Below are positions 63,396-64,000 of a stretch of DNA of 64,000 nt, in pieces. Within the stretch, counting starts at the first letter, position 1, and every line of letters starts with the position of its first letter. The stretch is from assembly GCF_003234815.2 (NCBI RefSeq), contig NZ_CP126279.1, forward strand, positions 62,001 through 126,000, written 5' to 3'. The translations under genes were made by a program, and so were the position numbers. Source of the stretch: Curtobacterium sp. MCBD17_035. GTDB taxonomy: Bacteria > Actinomycetota > Actinomycetes > Actinomycetales > Microbacteriaceae. Below the pieces are notes generated by a model. That model searched no databases, was not told the DNA's origin, and saw nothing but the letters and a program-made list of their open reading frames with translations.

Positions 63396-63655
63396 TGATG
63401 CTCGTGTGAGCGGGCAGATGTGACCGGATCGACGTGCGGGCGCTCGCTGCGGTGGCTACGACGCCGAACTCTCCCGTTTTCGGGCGCGCCGAAGCACCCC
63501 GTCCGCTTGGAGGCCCATTTCTTGGCGCGGCGGAGCGTCGGGGTGTGCGGGGTGCTTCGTCGGTTCTGCCGGCGGCGCCGGTGCGGCGCTACCGTTACGC
63601 CGGTGTTCCGCCCCGGGTCTGATGGAGGCTCTCAATCCACGGGAGGATGAGAGTC
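63396..63655. other. Region between the tRNA-Ser terminator and the IS transposase
   Basis: About 250 bp with no gene supported. It contains GCGGCG-rich stretches and, at 63620, a TGATGGAGGCTCTCAATCC that could be the left inverted repeat of the element (IS3-family ends usually begin with TG). I saw no direct repeat marking an integration site. Confidence 0.4.
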
Positions 63656-63976
63656 ATGGGAGCACCGAGGAAGTACCCGGAGGAGCTTCGGGAGCGCGCG
63701 GTCCGGCTCGCGGTGGAAGCACGCCGCGACCCGAACACCAGGGCTGGCGCATTGCGTCGGATCGGTGAGCAGCTGGGTATCAACCCCGAGACGCTGCGGA
63801 ACTGGGTGCAGCAGGCCGAGATCGATGCCGGCGACCGCCCCGGCGTCACCACCGACGACGCGGCCAGGATCGCGGAGTTGGAGCGTGAAGTCCGTGAGCT
63901 GCGACGCGCGAACCAGATCCTGAAGTCGGCGTCGGCTTTCTTCGCGGCGGAGCTCGACCGCCCGTCCAGCAGATGA
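63656..63976 (+). CDS. IS3-family transposase OrfA
   Basis: A 106-residue helix-turn-helix protein of IS3-type transposases, with YPEELRERAVRLAVEA, GALRRIGEQLGINPETLRNWVQQAE, and a leucine-zipper-like ELEREVRELRRANQILKSASAFFAAEL before the C-terminus. The ATG at 63656 is chosen because GGAGG (63642-63646) is 9 nt upstream; an ATG at 63647 would directly abut it. OrfB begins within its stop. Confidence 0.92.
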   Translation: MGAPRKYPEELRERAVRLAVEARRDPNTRAGALRRIGEQLGINPETLRNWVQQAEIDAGDRPGVTTDDAARIAELEREVRELRRANQILKSASAFFAAELDRPSSR

Positions 63977-64000
63977 CGCAGTTCATCGAAGCCCACAAGC
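63973..64000 (+). CDS. IS3-family transposase OrfB (first 9 codons, partial)
   Basis: ATG overlapping the OrfA stop (ATGA) starts MTQFIEAHK, which matches the N-terminal style of IS3-family DDE transposase OrfB. Coupling by ATGA overlap rather than by programmed frameshift is suggested because no A-rich slippery run is seen before it. Confidence 0.75.

Larger units (their letters stand above)
63620..64000 (+). mobile_element. IS3-family insertion sequence, left part (continues past window)
   Basis: Start set at a candidate TG-terminal inverted repeat at 63620, followed by the OrfA gene and the first codons of OrfB. The right end is outside the window, so the element cannot be delimited or assigned to a subgroup. 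Position next to a tRNA gene makes it a candidate edge of a mobile region. Confidence 0.6.

Overview
The window is chromosomal DNA of very high GC content, packed with short-spaced or overlapping operons that often start with GTG and overlap by ATGA/GTGA. Gene content points to an actinobacterium of the Microbacteriaceae, and Curtobacterium or a close relative is my best guess. The indicators are the coproporphyrin-type heme operon with hemQ, the actinobacterial holin-X and DUF3618 proteins, DUF3180, a short ArgA, and the ftsH-fol and clpC/sigB neighbourhoods. The genus is inferred from family knowledge, not from a search.

Layout. 0-12 kb: a partial NUDIX gene and hemA on the minus strand, divergent from hemE-cgoX(hemY)-three small envelope genes-hemQ-hemH-hemC-hemD-hemB-hemL, which together cover glutamyl-tRNA to heme through coproporphyrin. 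12-24 kb: accessory metabolism and regulation, namely a MarR regulator, a nucleotidyltransferase, a sugar locus (GH4 glycosidase, DeoR repressor, PfkB kinase, ABC binding protein and two permeases without an ATPase), a separate ABC ATPase, a GntR regulator, two oxidoreductases and a YefM-YoeB toxin-antitoxin pair with a clear operator. 24-30 kb: phosphofructokinase, an AlkA-like glycosylase, and a 1183-residue PutA-like protein in which landmark catalytic residues of the aldehyde dehydrogenase half are replaced. 30.1-31.9 kb: a lower-GC cassette of three translationally coupled genes (a TIGR04255-type protein plus two I do not recognise), wedged between putA-like and a DUF2071 gene. 32-37 kb: nitroreductase, Lrp regulator, a dimethylargininase-like enzyme, an MFS exporter, a 21-bp tandem repeat and tRNA genes Phe, Asp and Glu.

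37.8-52 kb: two cell-wall hydrolases (M23 and NlpC/P60) that share a related coiled-coil half; inorganic pyrophosphatase; then tilS-hpt-ftsH-folP-folB-folK-DUF3180-two PH-domain membrane proteins-DUF2520-lysS. 52-63 kb: small membrane and unknown proteins, a SigB-like sigma factor, NAD kinase, clpC, an acidic protein, a short ArgA, a secreted-type protein, an SseB-like protein, radA and an SGNH hydrolase. 63.2-64 kb: tRNA-Ser(CGA), a strong terminator, and the left part of an IS3-family element that continues beyond the window.

A recurrent signal is a -10 hexamer (TAnnnT) placed 6-7 nt before the start codon of about fourteen genes, with no ribosome site. This is the arrangement expected for leaderless transcripts, and I used it to choose several starts. 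Positions of motifs and inverted repeats were read by eye. No similarity search, folding or compositional computation was run.
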